Origin: CAZYQW01 sp964649825
Lineage (GTDB): Bacteria > Planctomycetota > B15-G4 > JADJEK01
Direction of reading: 5' to 3'
Length of the DNA: 64,000 nt
Assembly (NCBI GenBank): GCA_964649825.1
Contig: CAZYQW010000137.1
Location: 84,168 to 148,167, forward strand
The position numbers and the translations under genes were made by a program. Shown here piece after piece: positions 55,117-63,981 of the stretch. The first letter of the stretch is position 1. Every line of letters begins with the position of its first letter. Under the pieces are notes generated by a model, which did no database searches, had not been told where the DNA came from, and saw only the letters and a list, made by a program, of their open reading frames with translations.

Positions 55117-55392
55117 CAATATAAGTCTGGTCTTCGCCGCCCACGCGCGCCGCCAATCAGCCCGCCGCGGGATCGACGAGGCCATCGTCCGTGCGGTGGC
55201 GGGGGCTCCCGAGCAAGTCGTGCGGTCCGGGACGGCCGCGAGGTGCGCCAGTCGCGGGTTCCGTTCCCGCCCGATGGGAGCGTATGCTTGGTCCGTGCGA
55301 TCGTGGACGTGTCTCCGGACGTCGAGACCGTGGTGACGGTCTATCGGACGAGCAAGACGGGAAACGGACGGACACGATGCAGTCGGCAGTAG
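55100..55392 (+). pseudogene. DUF4258-like toxin-type protein with a one-base frameshift
   Basis: From ATG 55100 the frame reads ISLVFAAHARRQSARRGID, the N-terminal signature of DUF4258/BrnT-like small proteins (a His-Ala-x-x-R then R-G-I). Around the GGG at 55229-55231 the frame changes; the plus-one frame continues DGREVRQSRVPFPPDG, LVRAIVDVSPDVETVVTVYR and stops at 55390-55392. One extra G restores a ~97-residue protein. DUF4258 proteins often act as toxins beside a small antitoxin; I see no intact partner. It is either a true pseudogene or a homopolymer error. Confidence 0.72.
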
Positions 55393-55700
55393 GCTGGTGT
55401 CCTGCATCGAACTCGCTCGTGATGGGGTTGTAGTTGACGTCCGTCATGGCGAGGGCGGTGCGCAATCTTCCCCGTCCGGACGCACCCTTCGACGCTGGCC
55501 GGGCGCTCGGAGCACGCGTCTCTCCGCCCGCGACCCAACAGCAAGACGTCAGGAGTCCTGGTGTCCTGGCGCCGGCGGAAAGACTCCGCGGAACGTAGCA
55601 CGAAGGAGATGCCCGATCACGTCGGCCAGAGTGGGCGGTTGACCTGCGACCTCCGATGCCGTCTCGTAGTCGTTGGAACCCGACGCCCTCTCCTCGCGAA
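55393..55700. other. 308-bp stretch without a recognised gene
   Basis: A minus-strand frame near 55450 begins MTDVNYNPITSEFD, faintly like the start of small antitoxins, but then loses resemblance. Otherwise I see nothing. Confidence 0.3.
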
Positions 55701-58145
55701 ATGGACTTGCCGATGGCTTGGCATCTCATCCTGATCCTCACGATCGTCGCCTTCGAGCCGCCGCGATCGACCGACGCGCTCGAGGATCCTGAGCCGATCT
55801 TCGTGGGAACGGAAGGGAGCACCCGCCTCGATCCCCTGACCGGCGGGTTGACGATGTACGGGGCGGACGGGGCGGCGCTCCTGCACCTCGATCCGAGCGT
55901 CGGACTGCGGCCGGCCCATCCGCCGCGCGCATTCGTCCCGACGCACAGGGAGTCTCCCGTCGACGTCGAGTTCCTCGCGCGCGCGGCGACGGACACGGAG
56001 CCGGCGCGCGTCGACGCGGCGCTGTTGCGGCTCGGGCCGACATCGAGCGAGGGGCCGCGCGCCAGCGTCGGCGTCTACGCAGGGCCGTACGGGCCGGTGC
56101 TCCACTACGCGATTCCGAACGCGGCGTTCGCCGGGCTGGGGGAGCAGACCTCGGGCACGGCCGGCGCGACGATCAATCGGACGCCGCTCGGGTTTCCCCC
56201 GAGCGTGGGTAGATCGCGACCGGACGACGTCGTCTCCGCGTTCGCGCCGTTTCGGTTCGGGATGCGCGCGAGCCTCCTCGGCGGACGCGCCGCGTCGGAG
56301 TTTCGTCTGCGAGGGCGTTTCGCCCTCGACGACGCGTCGGAGGAGGGCGCCGCTGTCCGGCTGCGCATCCTGGCCGGCGGCGTCGAGATGCATGACGAAC
56401 GATCGGTTCGTGCGAGCGAACCCGCGGTCGAGTTCGACGCGCCGCTGTCGGACGCCAGCGAGATCACGATCGAGGTCGCCGACACCGAGGACGCGCGCGG
56501 GCGGGCGATCGTCGACCTCATCGGCGTCGCGTTCGAAGGTCCGGGCGGACTCCGCCTTCCTCTCGCGCGGGTGCTGGGGGACGACGAGCCGGGGATCGAC
56601 TTCTTCGTCGGTTCCGGACTCGACGCGGTCGTGCCGTCGTCACCCGAGCCCGATCCACGCCGGGAACGGCTCGGGGTGATCGATGCGAAGCGACCGCTCG
56701 ACCGGTCGGTCGGCGCCGAAGCGCTGCTCCTTCCGTTTCGTACCGCGGGCGGCGGATGGATCGGAATCGGGCTGAACCAGGTTCCCGACGCGACGCGGTT
56801 CGCGTTCGAGCGCGGGTGCATCACGTTGAACGTTCCCACGCCGCCGCCGGCGGCGGATGGCCAGCCGTCCGAGGATCAGGTTCGCGTGACGCTCGTCGTC
56901 GTCCACGGTGCGTCGCGGGCGGAGCTGTTCCAGCGCTACCGCGAGACGCTCGTGTCGACGGGCGGCTCGGCCGCGATCCGCGCGATCGGAACGATCGTCG
57001 AGCCGGACTGGTGGCGGCATCCGCTGGTCTACGTTCGCCGCCCGCCCGGTCGCGGACGGTTCGCGACCTTCGACACGTTCGAGGCCGCGAAGCAGATCGA
57101 CGAGGCGAAGCGCCGTCTCGGCCTCGGCCGATTCACCGTCGTGCTGGACGGTCGCTGGACGCGATCCGAGGGCGACCCGCGCCCGTCGGCCGAGTTCCAC
57201 GGGCTGCGGGGGCTGATCGCGGCCCAGCACGTCGAAGGGCGTCACGTGCTGCTGCGGTGGGATCTGTTCGCGGCGGAGCCGGGGTCGTTCGCGGTGACCG
57301 TCGACGCGTCGAACGGCTCGCGGATCGACCCCACCCGCCTTCGTCCGTACCGTTCGTTCGTGCATGAGGTGGTGCGGCGGACTTTGGACGATCAGCTCCA
57401 CAGCCTGGGGGCGGATGGGTTCGCGTTCGCGGGTCTGGAGCGGGTCGTCGATCCACGCGACACCGGCGCGGTGGCGGATCCGAGCCGCGGCATCGGCTGG
57501 CGCGAGATCGATCTCGCGCTCGATCCGTTCCGTCGCGAAGTCGAACAGATGGGGCTTGACGCCGTGCTTGTCGCGTCCTGTGCGTTGCCGCAGGTCGTGA
57601 CCCGCTTCGATGCCCTCCAGTTCGATCCAGCCGGAGCGACGGCGGACGTCCAGCGCGAGCGGATCGCCCAGTTGGTTGCCGCGGTGCCGGACGCGCCGAT
57701 CTTCTTCGTGCCGTCCGAGGGAACGGCGCGCGACGTGCTCGAGAGCGTGGTGCGTGGCGTCGCGTTGGGCGTGCCCGCCGTGAGCGGGCGAGCGCTGCGG
57801 CGTCTTTCCGACGACGAAGCGAAGGCGGTCGGCGTCGTGCTCTCGCTGGCACTGGAGACGAAGCTCGGCATCGCCTCGATCGGCGCCGATGGTCGCTGTC
57901 GGATGGAGTTCGAGGGCCGGATGTACGCGGAGACGCTCGAGGGAGACGCCGGCGTCGTGGTCTATCCGGATCGTCGCACGGCGAAGGTCGCGGTGATCGA
58001 CGCCGTCGACGTGCGGCTTCCGTTCGTTCCGGCCGCCGGCGTCGATGGCGGCGAGGGGGGCGACGCCCAGGTCGAGATCATGAACGATGGCGCGATCCTG
58101 CGGCAAGCGCGGCCCGGGGTGGTCTACCGCTTCCGCGTCGAATGA
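55701..58145 (+). CDS. Secreted glycoside-hydrolase-like protein with NPCBM-like domain (814 aa)
   Basis: Residues 1-25 are a signal peptide (MAWHLILILTIVAFEPP). Residues ~205-300 resemble an NPCBM-type carbohydrate-binding module (FRLRGRFALDDASEEGAAV; ITIEVADTEDARGRAIVD). The C-terminal half (RFTVVLDGRWTRSEGD; VLLRWDLFAAEPGSF; DDQLHSLGADGFAFAG) looks like a TIM barrel of the GH31/GH36 clan, but I cannot assign the two catalytic acids. The final ~60 residues are a beta domain. The start is uncertain: ATG 55701 or 55656, neither with a ribosome site. Extracellular polysaccharide handling is a reasonable inference. Confidence 0.65.
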   Translation: MDLPMAWHLILILTIVAFEPPRSTDALEDPEPIFVGTEGSTRLDPLTGGLTMYGADGAALLHLDPSVGLRPAHPPRAFVPTHRESPVDVEFLARAATDTEPARVDAALLRLGPTSSEGPRASVGVYAGPYGPVLHYAIPNAAFAGLGEQTSGTAGATINRTPLGFPPSVGRSRPDDVVSAFAPFRFGMRASLLGGRAASEFRLRGRFALDDASEEGAAVRLRILAGGVEMHDERSVRASEPAVEFDAPLSDASEITIEVADTEDARGRAIVDLIGVAFEGPGGLRLPLARVLGDDEPGIDFFVGSGLDAVVPSSPEPDPRRERLGVIDAKRPLDRSVGAEALLLPFRTAGGGWIGIGLNQVPDATRFAFERGCITLNVPTPPPAADGQPSEDQVRVTLVVVHGASRAELFQRYRETLVSTGGSAAIRAIGTIVEPDWWRHPLVYVRRPPGRGRFATFDTFEAAKQIDEAKRRLGLGRFTVVLDGRWTRSEGDPRPSAEFHGLRGLIAAQHVEGRHVLLRWDLFAAEPGSFAVTVDASNGSRIDPTRLRPYRSFVHEVVRRTLDDQLHSLGADGFAFAGLERVVDPRDTGAVADPSRGIGWREIDLALDPFRREVEQMGLDAVLVASCALPQVVTRFDALQFDPAGATADVQRERIAQLVAAVPDAPIFFVPSEGTARDVLESVVRGVALGVPAVSGRALRRLSDDEAKAVGVVLSLALETKLGIASIGADGRCRMEFEGRMYAETLEGDAGVVVYPDRRTAKVAVIDAVDVRLPFVPAAGVDGGEGGDAQVEIMNDGAILRQARPGVVYRFRVE

Positions 58146-58221
58146 AGACCGGCCATCGACGCACGAGCGGAGGCGCGCCGAAGGTCGTGATCGACGGCCT
58201 CGCCCACCCGTCTCGAAAGCA

Positions 58222-58260
58222 CGCGCGCCCGCGCCCTCGTTCGGGAGAGCGGGGCGCGCG
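58222..58260. terminator. Hairpin between convergent genes
   Basis: CGCGCGCCC (58222-58230) pairs with GGGCGCGCG (58252-58260), with further CCC/GGG pairing inside the loop. It lies between the stops of two convergent genes and could serve both directions. Confidence 0.45.
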
Positions 58261-58277
58261 CACCGAACCGCGTCGGA

Positions 58278-60044
58278 TCAGGGGAGGAAGTCGAGCTGGA
58301 CCGCGTTGCTCGGCCGCGGGCCCTTGTCGTGCTGGACCACGAACTGGATCACCGCCGTCGCCGGTCCGTTTCCGCCCGGCACCGGGAGGACGATGCGGCC
58401 CTGCGCGTTGGTGGAGAGCGGGAGGGCGAACAGCCACGGCACGGGCACGAGCGAGCCCTGGATGTCGTAGACGAAGGTCGGGTTCGCGGCGATGCCGACG
58501 AACAGGAGCGCGAACGCGTTTTGCGGCGCGTCGGCGAGCGTCAGCACCGCGTCGTTGCCCGTCGCGAGGTTCCCGCCGCAGACCTTCAGGCGCGAGAGCC
58601 CGACGCCGAAGCCGAGGTTCGGGTGGCAGACCTCGGTCGTGTTCTGCCAGACGTCGGTACCGTCCTTGCGACTGATGACGAGGTCCTTCTGGCCGTCGCC
58701 GTCGACGTCGAACACCGCGACGTCGTGCGTGCCCTGGAGGTCCGTGGTGGTCAGGCCGACGGCCCCGATCCAGCCCGTCGCCGTCGTGTTCTCGCGTTCC
58801 TCGCGCAGCACGACGTCGGTGCCGCCGACCGTTCCCTTGCGGTTGTGATAGACGTGGAGCCTTCGGTTGTAGCCGGTGAGCTCGACGTCGACGTCGCAGA
58901 TCAGCACGTCGTTCCATCCGTCGTCATCGATGTCGGTGACGAGGTTGTTGCTGCCGAAGCCGTCGTCGCCGCCCGAGAGGAAGTTGAACGTCTGGACCTG
59001 CCAGGTCGCGTCGAACGGTGGGCTCGCCTCGTTGCCGGTGTTGATCATGAACTTGTCGGCGCCGTTGTCGCTGACCACGACGTCGGGGCGACCGTCGTTG
59101 TTCAGGTCACCGGACGACACGAAGTACGGCGAGCCCGACTGCGCCTGGTCGTAGCTCAGGAACTGCCCGACGTTCGCCGGGTCGTTGTAGGCGATGTAGA
59201 CCCGGGTCGGCGTGTTGTAGGTCGACTGCTTCAGGATGTCGTTGGCGCCGTCCTGATTGAAGTCGGCGATCGCGACCGACGCGCAGAAGTTCGACTTCAG
59301 CATCGTCGCCGTCATGCGCAGCGTGCTCTGGTCGGTGAAGAAGCCGTTTCCGTCGTTGATGAGCAGGCGATCGTCCGAGTCGCCGGCCGCGCCCTGCGAC
59401 GGCGAGCCCGTATCCTGGTCGCCGAAGTACAGGTCCGGGGAGCCGTCTCCGGTGACGTCGCCGGCGGCGACCGACGTGAAGCGCGGGAAGACCGGGTTGC
59501 CGGACGCGTTGTGGAGGAGCTGCGGGATCCGAGCATCCTGGTACTGGAAGCCCAGCCATACGCCGCTCACGTCGTTGGCGAGATTTTTGTAGACGCGCGG
59601 GTGGCACACGTGCTTCGGATCGCCGTCGCTGACGTCGACCGCGGTGACGACCTCGGGGTAGCAGTCCCCGTCGAGGTCCTCGAGGAGCACGTCGCGGTCG
59701 TTCGTCGGGGTGAGCAACCCGTTGTCGCCCGCCACGTCCGAGGCGCTCGCGTGCGTCGACGTTCGGTCCGTGAGCACGCCGTTCTGGTTCACGAGCAGCA
59801 TGTTCCGGCGCTTGCCCGCCGTGGTGAACGGCTGCTTCTTGACGACGACGAGGTCGATCCACCCGTCCAGGTTCACGTCGCCCCACGCGAGGTCCGTCTC
59901 GTTGTTGATGTCCGAGACGGCGGTCGGCGCGGGGCCCAGGTGCGTGTTGTCCTTGATGAAGGTGGCCCACGGGTCATTGAACTGCCCGTACGCGGCGGTC
60001 GAGACCCAGCAGGCGATGAGGAAGCTCCAGGTTGGTCGCGTCAT
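58278..60044 (-). CDS. Secreted VCBS/FG-GAP repeat protein (588 aa)
   Basis: A signal peptide is followed by GQFNDPWATF. Residues ~45-440 are VCBS/FG-GAP repeats with calcium-loop phrases (WGDVNLDGWIDLVVVK, EDLDGDCYPEVVT, AAGDVTGDGSPDLYFG, ADFNQDGANDILK, GDLNNDGRPDVVVSD, TDIDDDGWNDVLI, FDVDGDGQKDLVIS). The last ~115 residues are the shared C-terminal domain (LGFGVGLSRLKVCGGNLATG; VIQFVVQHDKG; SNAVQLDFLP). GGAG lies 11 bases before the ATG at 60044. It is divergent from the uracil phosphoribosyltransferase gene. A surface or released binding protein is likely. Confidence 0.88.
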   Translation of the reverse strand: MTRPTWSFLIACWVSTAAYGQFNDPWATFIKDNTHLGPAPTAVSDINNETDLAWGDVNLDGWIDLVVVKKQPFTTAGKRRNMLLVNQNGVLTDRTSTHASASDVAGDNGLLTPTNDRDVLLEDLDGDCYPEVVTAVDVSDGDPKHVCHPRVYKNLANDVSGVWLGFQYQDARIPQLLHNASGNPVFPRFTSVAAGDVTGDGSPDLYFGDQDTGSPSQGAAGDSDDRLLINDGNGFFTDQSTLRMTATMLKSNFCASVAIADFNQDGANDILKQSTYNTPTRVYIAYNDPANVGQFLSYDQAQSGSPYFVSSGDLNNDGRPDVVVSDNGADKFMINTGNEASPPFDATWQVQTFNFLSGGDDGFGSNNLVTDIDDDGWNDVLICDVDVELTGYNRRLHVYHNRKGTVGGTDVVLREERENTTATGWIGAVGLTTTDLQGTHDVAVFDVDGDGQKDLVISRKDGTDVWQNTTEVCHPNLGFGVGLSRLKVCGGNLATGNDAVLTLADAPQNAFALLFVGIAANPTFVYDIQGSLVPVPWLFALPLSTNAQGRIVLPVPGGNGPATAVIQFVVQHDKGPRPSNAVQLDFLP

Positions 60045-60312
60045 TCGACGGATTCTCCGAGTCTGCGGTCGGGATGTCGTTGAAGTGCGCGTGCCGGATC
60101 GCTTGGGATCCGCGGAGCTCGGGACACGAGATCCGCGTCAGCATCGCGAACGTTGAACCGGAGAGTGTAACCCGGTCCCGTCCGATCGGAAACCGACCGC
60201 CGACGGCCCTCCGACGGCCCGGGGGGCGCCGTCGCGAAGGTCCGCGCTTCGACTTCGCCCACCCATGGACCGATCGGCCCGCGTAGAATGGGCCAGCCTG
60301 CGAAGGAGCGCC

Positions 60313-61104
60313 ATGAGCGACCGTTTCTCCGAGATCGAACACCGCTACGGTCCGCGAGTGCACATCCTCGGGGATCCGTTCCTCCTCTCCGTCCTCGCGC
60401 GCATCGGCTCGCCGGGAGTCCGGGCTCCCGAGGTCTACCCCTTCGTGCGAACGGCCTATCGATTGTTGCTCGGGCGAGCGATCGGCAACGAGTTCCCCGT
60501 CGTCGAGCGCGCGGTGGAGACACGGATGCGCGCGAAGACCGAACGAGGAATCTGGCGCGGGGTCACCGTCGATCCGTCGACCGAAGTCGTCATCGCGAAC
60601 GTGATGCGGGCCGGCAATCTTCCGTCGCTGATCTGCTTCGAGGAAGTGGCCCCGGTCCTGGAGCCGGACGGCGCGCGGATCGACCACTTCTACTTCTCGC
60701 GGAAGACCGACGCGAACGGCCGCGTCATCGGCGTGAGCTCGGCCGGGAGCAAGGTCGGCGGGCCGATCGCGGGGCGCGTCCTCCTGATCCCCGACCCGAT
60801 GGGCGCGACCGGGTCGACGACGCTCGAGACGCTGCGGGCGTATCGCGAACTCGACGCGGGCGCGCCGTCCAAGGTGATCGCGCTCCACCTCATGATCACG
60901 CCGGAGTACGTACGACGAGTGCTCCACGAGACCGACGACGTGATCATCTACGCGGGTCGGCTCGATCGCGGGATGTCGCCGCCGGACGTGCTCGACACGA
61001 TCCCGGGGTCGGACCCCGCGCGGGAGCGCGGCCTCGACGACCACTGCTACATCGTCCCCGGCGCGGGCGGCCTCGGGGAGGTCCTGAACAACGCGTGGGT
61101 GTGA
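60313..61104 (+). CDS. upp: Uracil phosphoribosyltransferase (263 aa)
   Basis: The enzyme makes UMP from uracil and PRPP in pyrimidine salvage. The PRPP loop is visible as IPDPMGATGSTTLETL, and the C-terminal uracil-binding segment as YIVPGAGGLGEVLNNAW. The N-terminal signature of the family is recognisable (GDPFLLSVLARIGSP and RAIGNEFPVVERAVETRM). At 263 residues it is longer than the usual ~210, mainly through insertions in the middle. GGAG lies six bases before the ATG. A longer frame starts at 60265 but has no ribosome site. It stands alone. Confidence 0.9.
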   Translation: MSDRFSEIEHRYGPRVHILGDPFLLSVLARIGSPGVRAPEVYPFVRTAYRLLLGRAIGNEFPVVERAVETRMRAKTERGIWRGVTVDPSTEVVIANVMRAGNLPSLICFEEVAPVLEPDGARIDHFYFSRKTDANGRVIGVSSAGSKVGGPIAGRVLLIPDPMGATGSTTLETLRAYRELDAGAPSKVIALHLMITPEYVRRVLHETDDVIIYAGRLDRGMSPPDVLDTIPGSDPARERGLDDHCYIVPGAGGLGEVLNNAWV

Positions 61105-61325
61105 CGCAGCGGGACGGCGAGTCTCGTCTGTCTGTGGATCCAAAGACCGGACGGCGGCATGCGGCGACGCAGTCCGTTGACCTTGGCTCCGACACCTGGT
61201 GAACTCGCAGTCGCCTCATCTGCCCGTGCACACTTTTGGACTCGGGGAGCGTCTTCGCTGCGGCGTGCTCCGATTTCGGCCGCGCTGGCTCGGCGCCAGC
61301 GTTCGGCATTGGAAGGAGAGTGTCC

Positions 61326-63722
61326 GTGCGTCCCAGCATGGTGGGTCTTTTCGTCTCCATTTTGTCCGTCGTTTCGATGAAGCAGGCGCGTGCCGACTTC
61401 GTCGACGACCTGGTCTCGATCTGCCAGGGAGGACAATGCTCGAACATCCCAGGAACGGTCCGGGCGCTCGATTGGCGTATCGCCCTGCGTGATCACTTGA
61501 CGACCCAGGTGACGACGGTGTCGTCCGATACTTCGACGTACGACATCGACGTCGACTTCGAGTCGGGCGCGATCGTCCTCGAATACGAGAACATCGAGAG
61601 CCCGAATCTCCCGGCAGGAATCGAGCTCGAGGTCGATGTCCGGATCGGGTTTGGCGGGGACCTGTTCCTCGTGTCCCTGAAGCTCGACGCAAGGATCGAG
61701 TCGATCGGAGAAAGCACGCACTCGATCTCCTCCGTCACGTTCCCCGTCGTCGACGTGAACGCGACGGCCGAGTACGACTTGACGTGGCCCATCGGCACCG
61801 GCGCGGTGCTCGAGAACGTGCTGTCGCACCCGCTCGCGTTCCTGCCGACGAACTTCTATCGGCACCCCGGTCCGGCCAGCATGCAGTGGTGGTGCCTCTA
61901 CAACGGCGACCCCACGTGCTGGAGCCCATCGTTCTACATGTCGACCCAGGACCAGACGGGGGTCTACAAAGAGTATCTGCCCGCGTCCCTCGGCGACGCG
62001 ATGCGGTTCACGGTGCGTCACGTGCCGCCCGACTCCCACACCATCACGGAGTACGAGCAGCCGTTCAAGACGGTCATCGGGACGACGTTCGATGATTGGT
62101 GGTCCGCTGCACAGCGCTATGCCCATTGGGCGAACGATCAGCAATGGACCTCGCAAGGCACCATGCGCGACGATCCGAACTTCTCCGACGCCGTTCGCGA
62201 CATGACGATGTTCGGGATCTTCTCTCCGGACGCGACCGTGCTGTCCTGGCAGCCGTGGTTGGCTCGTCACTTCGAGCAGACGACCCTGTTCGGCACGCCG
62301 TTCATCGTGCCGCAGAACTACGGCTGGTACGGTCACCAGTTCAACGCGGAGTTCGGCAACTGGGAGCCGCTCGCGGAGTACGTGACGATCGCCGGACAAG
62401 CCGCGGCGGCGGGGATCCGATTCTCCCCGTACACGCTGCTGCACTTGATCTCCGCCGGGTCGGAGCCGGACGTGCCCGGCTACGCGGGGCAGCCCGTCTC
62501 CAACTTCACCGTCGTTCGAGAGAACGGAACCCTGCAGACCACTCTCGACGGTCAGGGTCAGGTCGCGTACGAGATCTGTCAATCGACGCAGTACGCTCGG
62601 GACTACGCGGCGTGGCTCGCGGCGCAATTGAAGAGCTACGGCGCGAGCGGGATGTACATCGACCTGATGAACGCGTCGCCCGCGCAGCTCTGCTTCTCGA
62701 CCAGCCACGGCCACGCCCCGGTCGACCCGTTGAACACGCAGCGCCGCATCGAGATGACCCGTGGCGCTCGTCAGGCCATGGGGGACGAGTTCTACGTGAC
62801 CAGCGAGTCCGTGAACGAGTTCTTCCTCGGCGAGGTCGGGATCGGAACGTCGCAGTGGGTCCGGAACGTCCTCGGCGAAGTCGTGTCCTACTATCCGTTG
62901 TTCGACACCGTGTATCACGAGTACATGAGGGTCGGCCGGCTCGGCGTGGCGTTGAACTTCGCGAACCTGAGCCTGCCTCCGCTGGCGTTCCAACTCCTCT
63001 CGCGACAGACGTACGCGGCGCACATCTTCATGGGGTACACGCCGTTCGCGGGCTCGCTCATGAACCCCAACTCGCTGATCGATAACACGCTGTTCAGCCC
63101 GATCTGGGGCGTGTTCATCGACACCATCGCTCGCTACATGAACTTCATCACCCAGGAGGACGTCAGCGCACACCTGATGTTCGGTGAACGCCTGCGCGAT
63201 CCGGTGGCGAACGTCGCGACGATCGACCTCGGGTTCCTCGGAGCGTTCCTGCGGCTGCTGGAGGTCCCCTACGGAACGGTCCAACCGGCCGTCTACATCT
63301 CCTCGTGGGGCGATCCCGAGGAAGGTTCGATCCTCATTCTCCTCGCCAACTGGACGGACCCGCTCGACAACATCCTGGTGAACACCGTCGCGACGCAGAG
63401 CACGATGGAGATGGACATGAGCGCCGAGGCGCTCGGGTTCGACCCGCTCTGGTTCGAGGAGTACAACCAGATGGCGTCGACGAAGTCGGTGGACCTCAAG
63501 GACGTGGAGCCGATCGCGTTCCAGGGCGGCGACCAGCCGTACAGCTTCAGCTTCAAGCCCATCGACTCCGGTTATTGGGCTCCGAAGTGGAAGGTCTGGC
63601 ACATGACGAGCGGCAACGACCCCGTGTTCATCGGCTCGTACCTGGGCTTCAAGACGATCCAGCTCGCGGGCACGATCCCCTCGCGGCGGATGGAGGCGTA
63701 CATCCTGAAGCCGTTCCCGTAA
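61326..63722 (+). CDS. Secreted DUF6259-like putative glycoside hydrolase (798 aa)
   Basis: The start is taken as GTG at 61326 because AAGGAG lies seven bases upstream; ATG 61338 follows in frame. A signal peptide follows (MVGLFVSILSVVSMKQARA). The central part (FDDWWSAAQRYAHWANDQQW; FIVPQNYGWYGHQFNAEFG; GASGMYIDLMNASPAQLC; AMGDEFYVTSESVNEFFLGE) has the layout of a TIM-barrel hydrolase of the DUF6259 type, with Asp in YIDLM and Glu in SESVNEF as candidate acids. The C-terminal ~150 residues are beta-rich (VQPAVYISSWGDPEEGSIL). I consider the DUF6259 assignment moderate. It is followed by a strong hairpin. Confidence 0.7.
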   Translation: MRPSMVGLFVSILSVVSMKQARADFVDDLVSICQGGQCSNIPGTVRALDWRIALRDHLTTQVTTVSSDTSTYDIDVDFESGAIVLEYENIESPNLPAGIELEVDVRIGFGGDLFLVSLKLDARIESIGESTHSISSVTFPVVDVNATAEYDLTWPIGTGAVLENVLSHPLAFLPTNFYRHPGPASMQWWCLYNGDPTCWSPSFYMSTQDQTGVYKEYLPASLGDAMRFTVRHVPPDSHTITEYEQPFKTVIGTTFDDWWSAAQRYAHWANDQQWTSQGTMRDDPNFSDAVRDMTMFGIFSPDATVLSWQPWLARHFEQTTLFGTPFIVPQNYGWYGHQFNAEFGNWEPLAEYVTIAGQAAAAGIRFSPYTLLHLISAGSEPDVPGYAGQPVSNFTVVRENGTLQTTLDGQGQVAYEICQSTQYARDYAAWLAAQLKSYGASGMYIDLMNASPAQLCFSTSHGHAPVDPLNTQRRIEMTRGARQAMGDEFYVTSESVNEFFLGEVGIGTSQWVRNVLGEVVSYYPLFDTVYHEYMRVGRLGVALNFANLSLPPLAFQLLSRQTYAAHIFMGYTPFAGSLMNPNSLIDNTLFSPIWGVFIDTIARYMNFITQEDVSAHLMFGERLRDPVANVATIDLGFLGAFLRLLEVPYGTVQPAVYISSWGDPEEGSILILLANWTDPLDNILVNTVATQSTMEMDMSAEALGFDPLWFEEYNQMASTKSVDLKDVEPIAFQGGDQPYSFSFKPIDSGYWAPKWKVWHMTSGNDPVFIGSYLGFKTIQLAGTIPSRRMEAYILKPFP

Positions 63723-63757
63723 TCGGCGACGTCGTCGATCCGATACGGGCAAACACG

Positions 63758-63792
63758 AGGCGGGCACGGGGTTTCCTCCCGCGTGCCCGCCT
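63758..63792 (+). terminator. Intrinsic terminator-like hairpin after the DUF6259-like gene
   Basis: AGGCGGGCACG (63758-63768) pairs perfectly with CGTGCCCGCCT (63782-63792), with extra GGG/CCC pairing in the loop, 35 bp past the stop. TTCGTCTTCG follows, a weak T-tract. Confidence 0.6.
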
Positions 63793-63903
63793 TCGTCTTC
63801 GGGCTGCCGCGGCGGAGCCGGAGGGCTCGGCGCGGCGCAGCCGCCAAACCAAACGTCAACCTAGCAGCCCGTGGTGAAAGTCATTCCGGCTGCGGCGGGC
63901 CCT

Positions 63904-63981
63904 CGCGACCGATCTCTTCGTTGCAGGATCCTCGACGTACAGGCAGTACGCCTGCGATCCTGCGCCTCGATCTCGGTCGCG
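63904..63981. repeat. Nested palindromic element
   Basis: CGCGACCGA (63904-63912) pairs with TCGGTCGCG (63973-63981); inside it GCAGGATC (63923-63930) pairs with GATCCTGC (63956-63963); inside that AGGC/GCCT pair. The 78-bp unit could fold as a long hairpin in DNA or RNA, or be a palindromic repeat. No gene runs through it convincingly. Confidence 0.6.

Noticed and set aside
55400..55461. Minus-strand frame beginning MTDVNYNPITSEFD as an antitoxin start
   Set aside because: Resemblance is limited to the first dozen residues, with no ribosome site; not enough to call.
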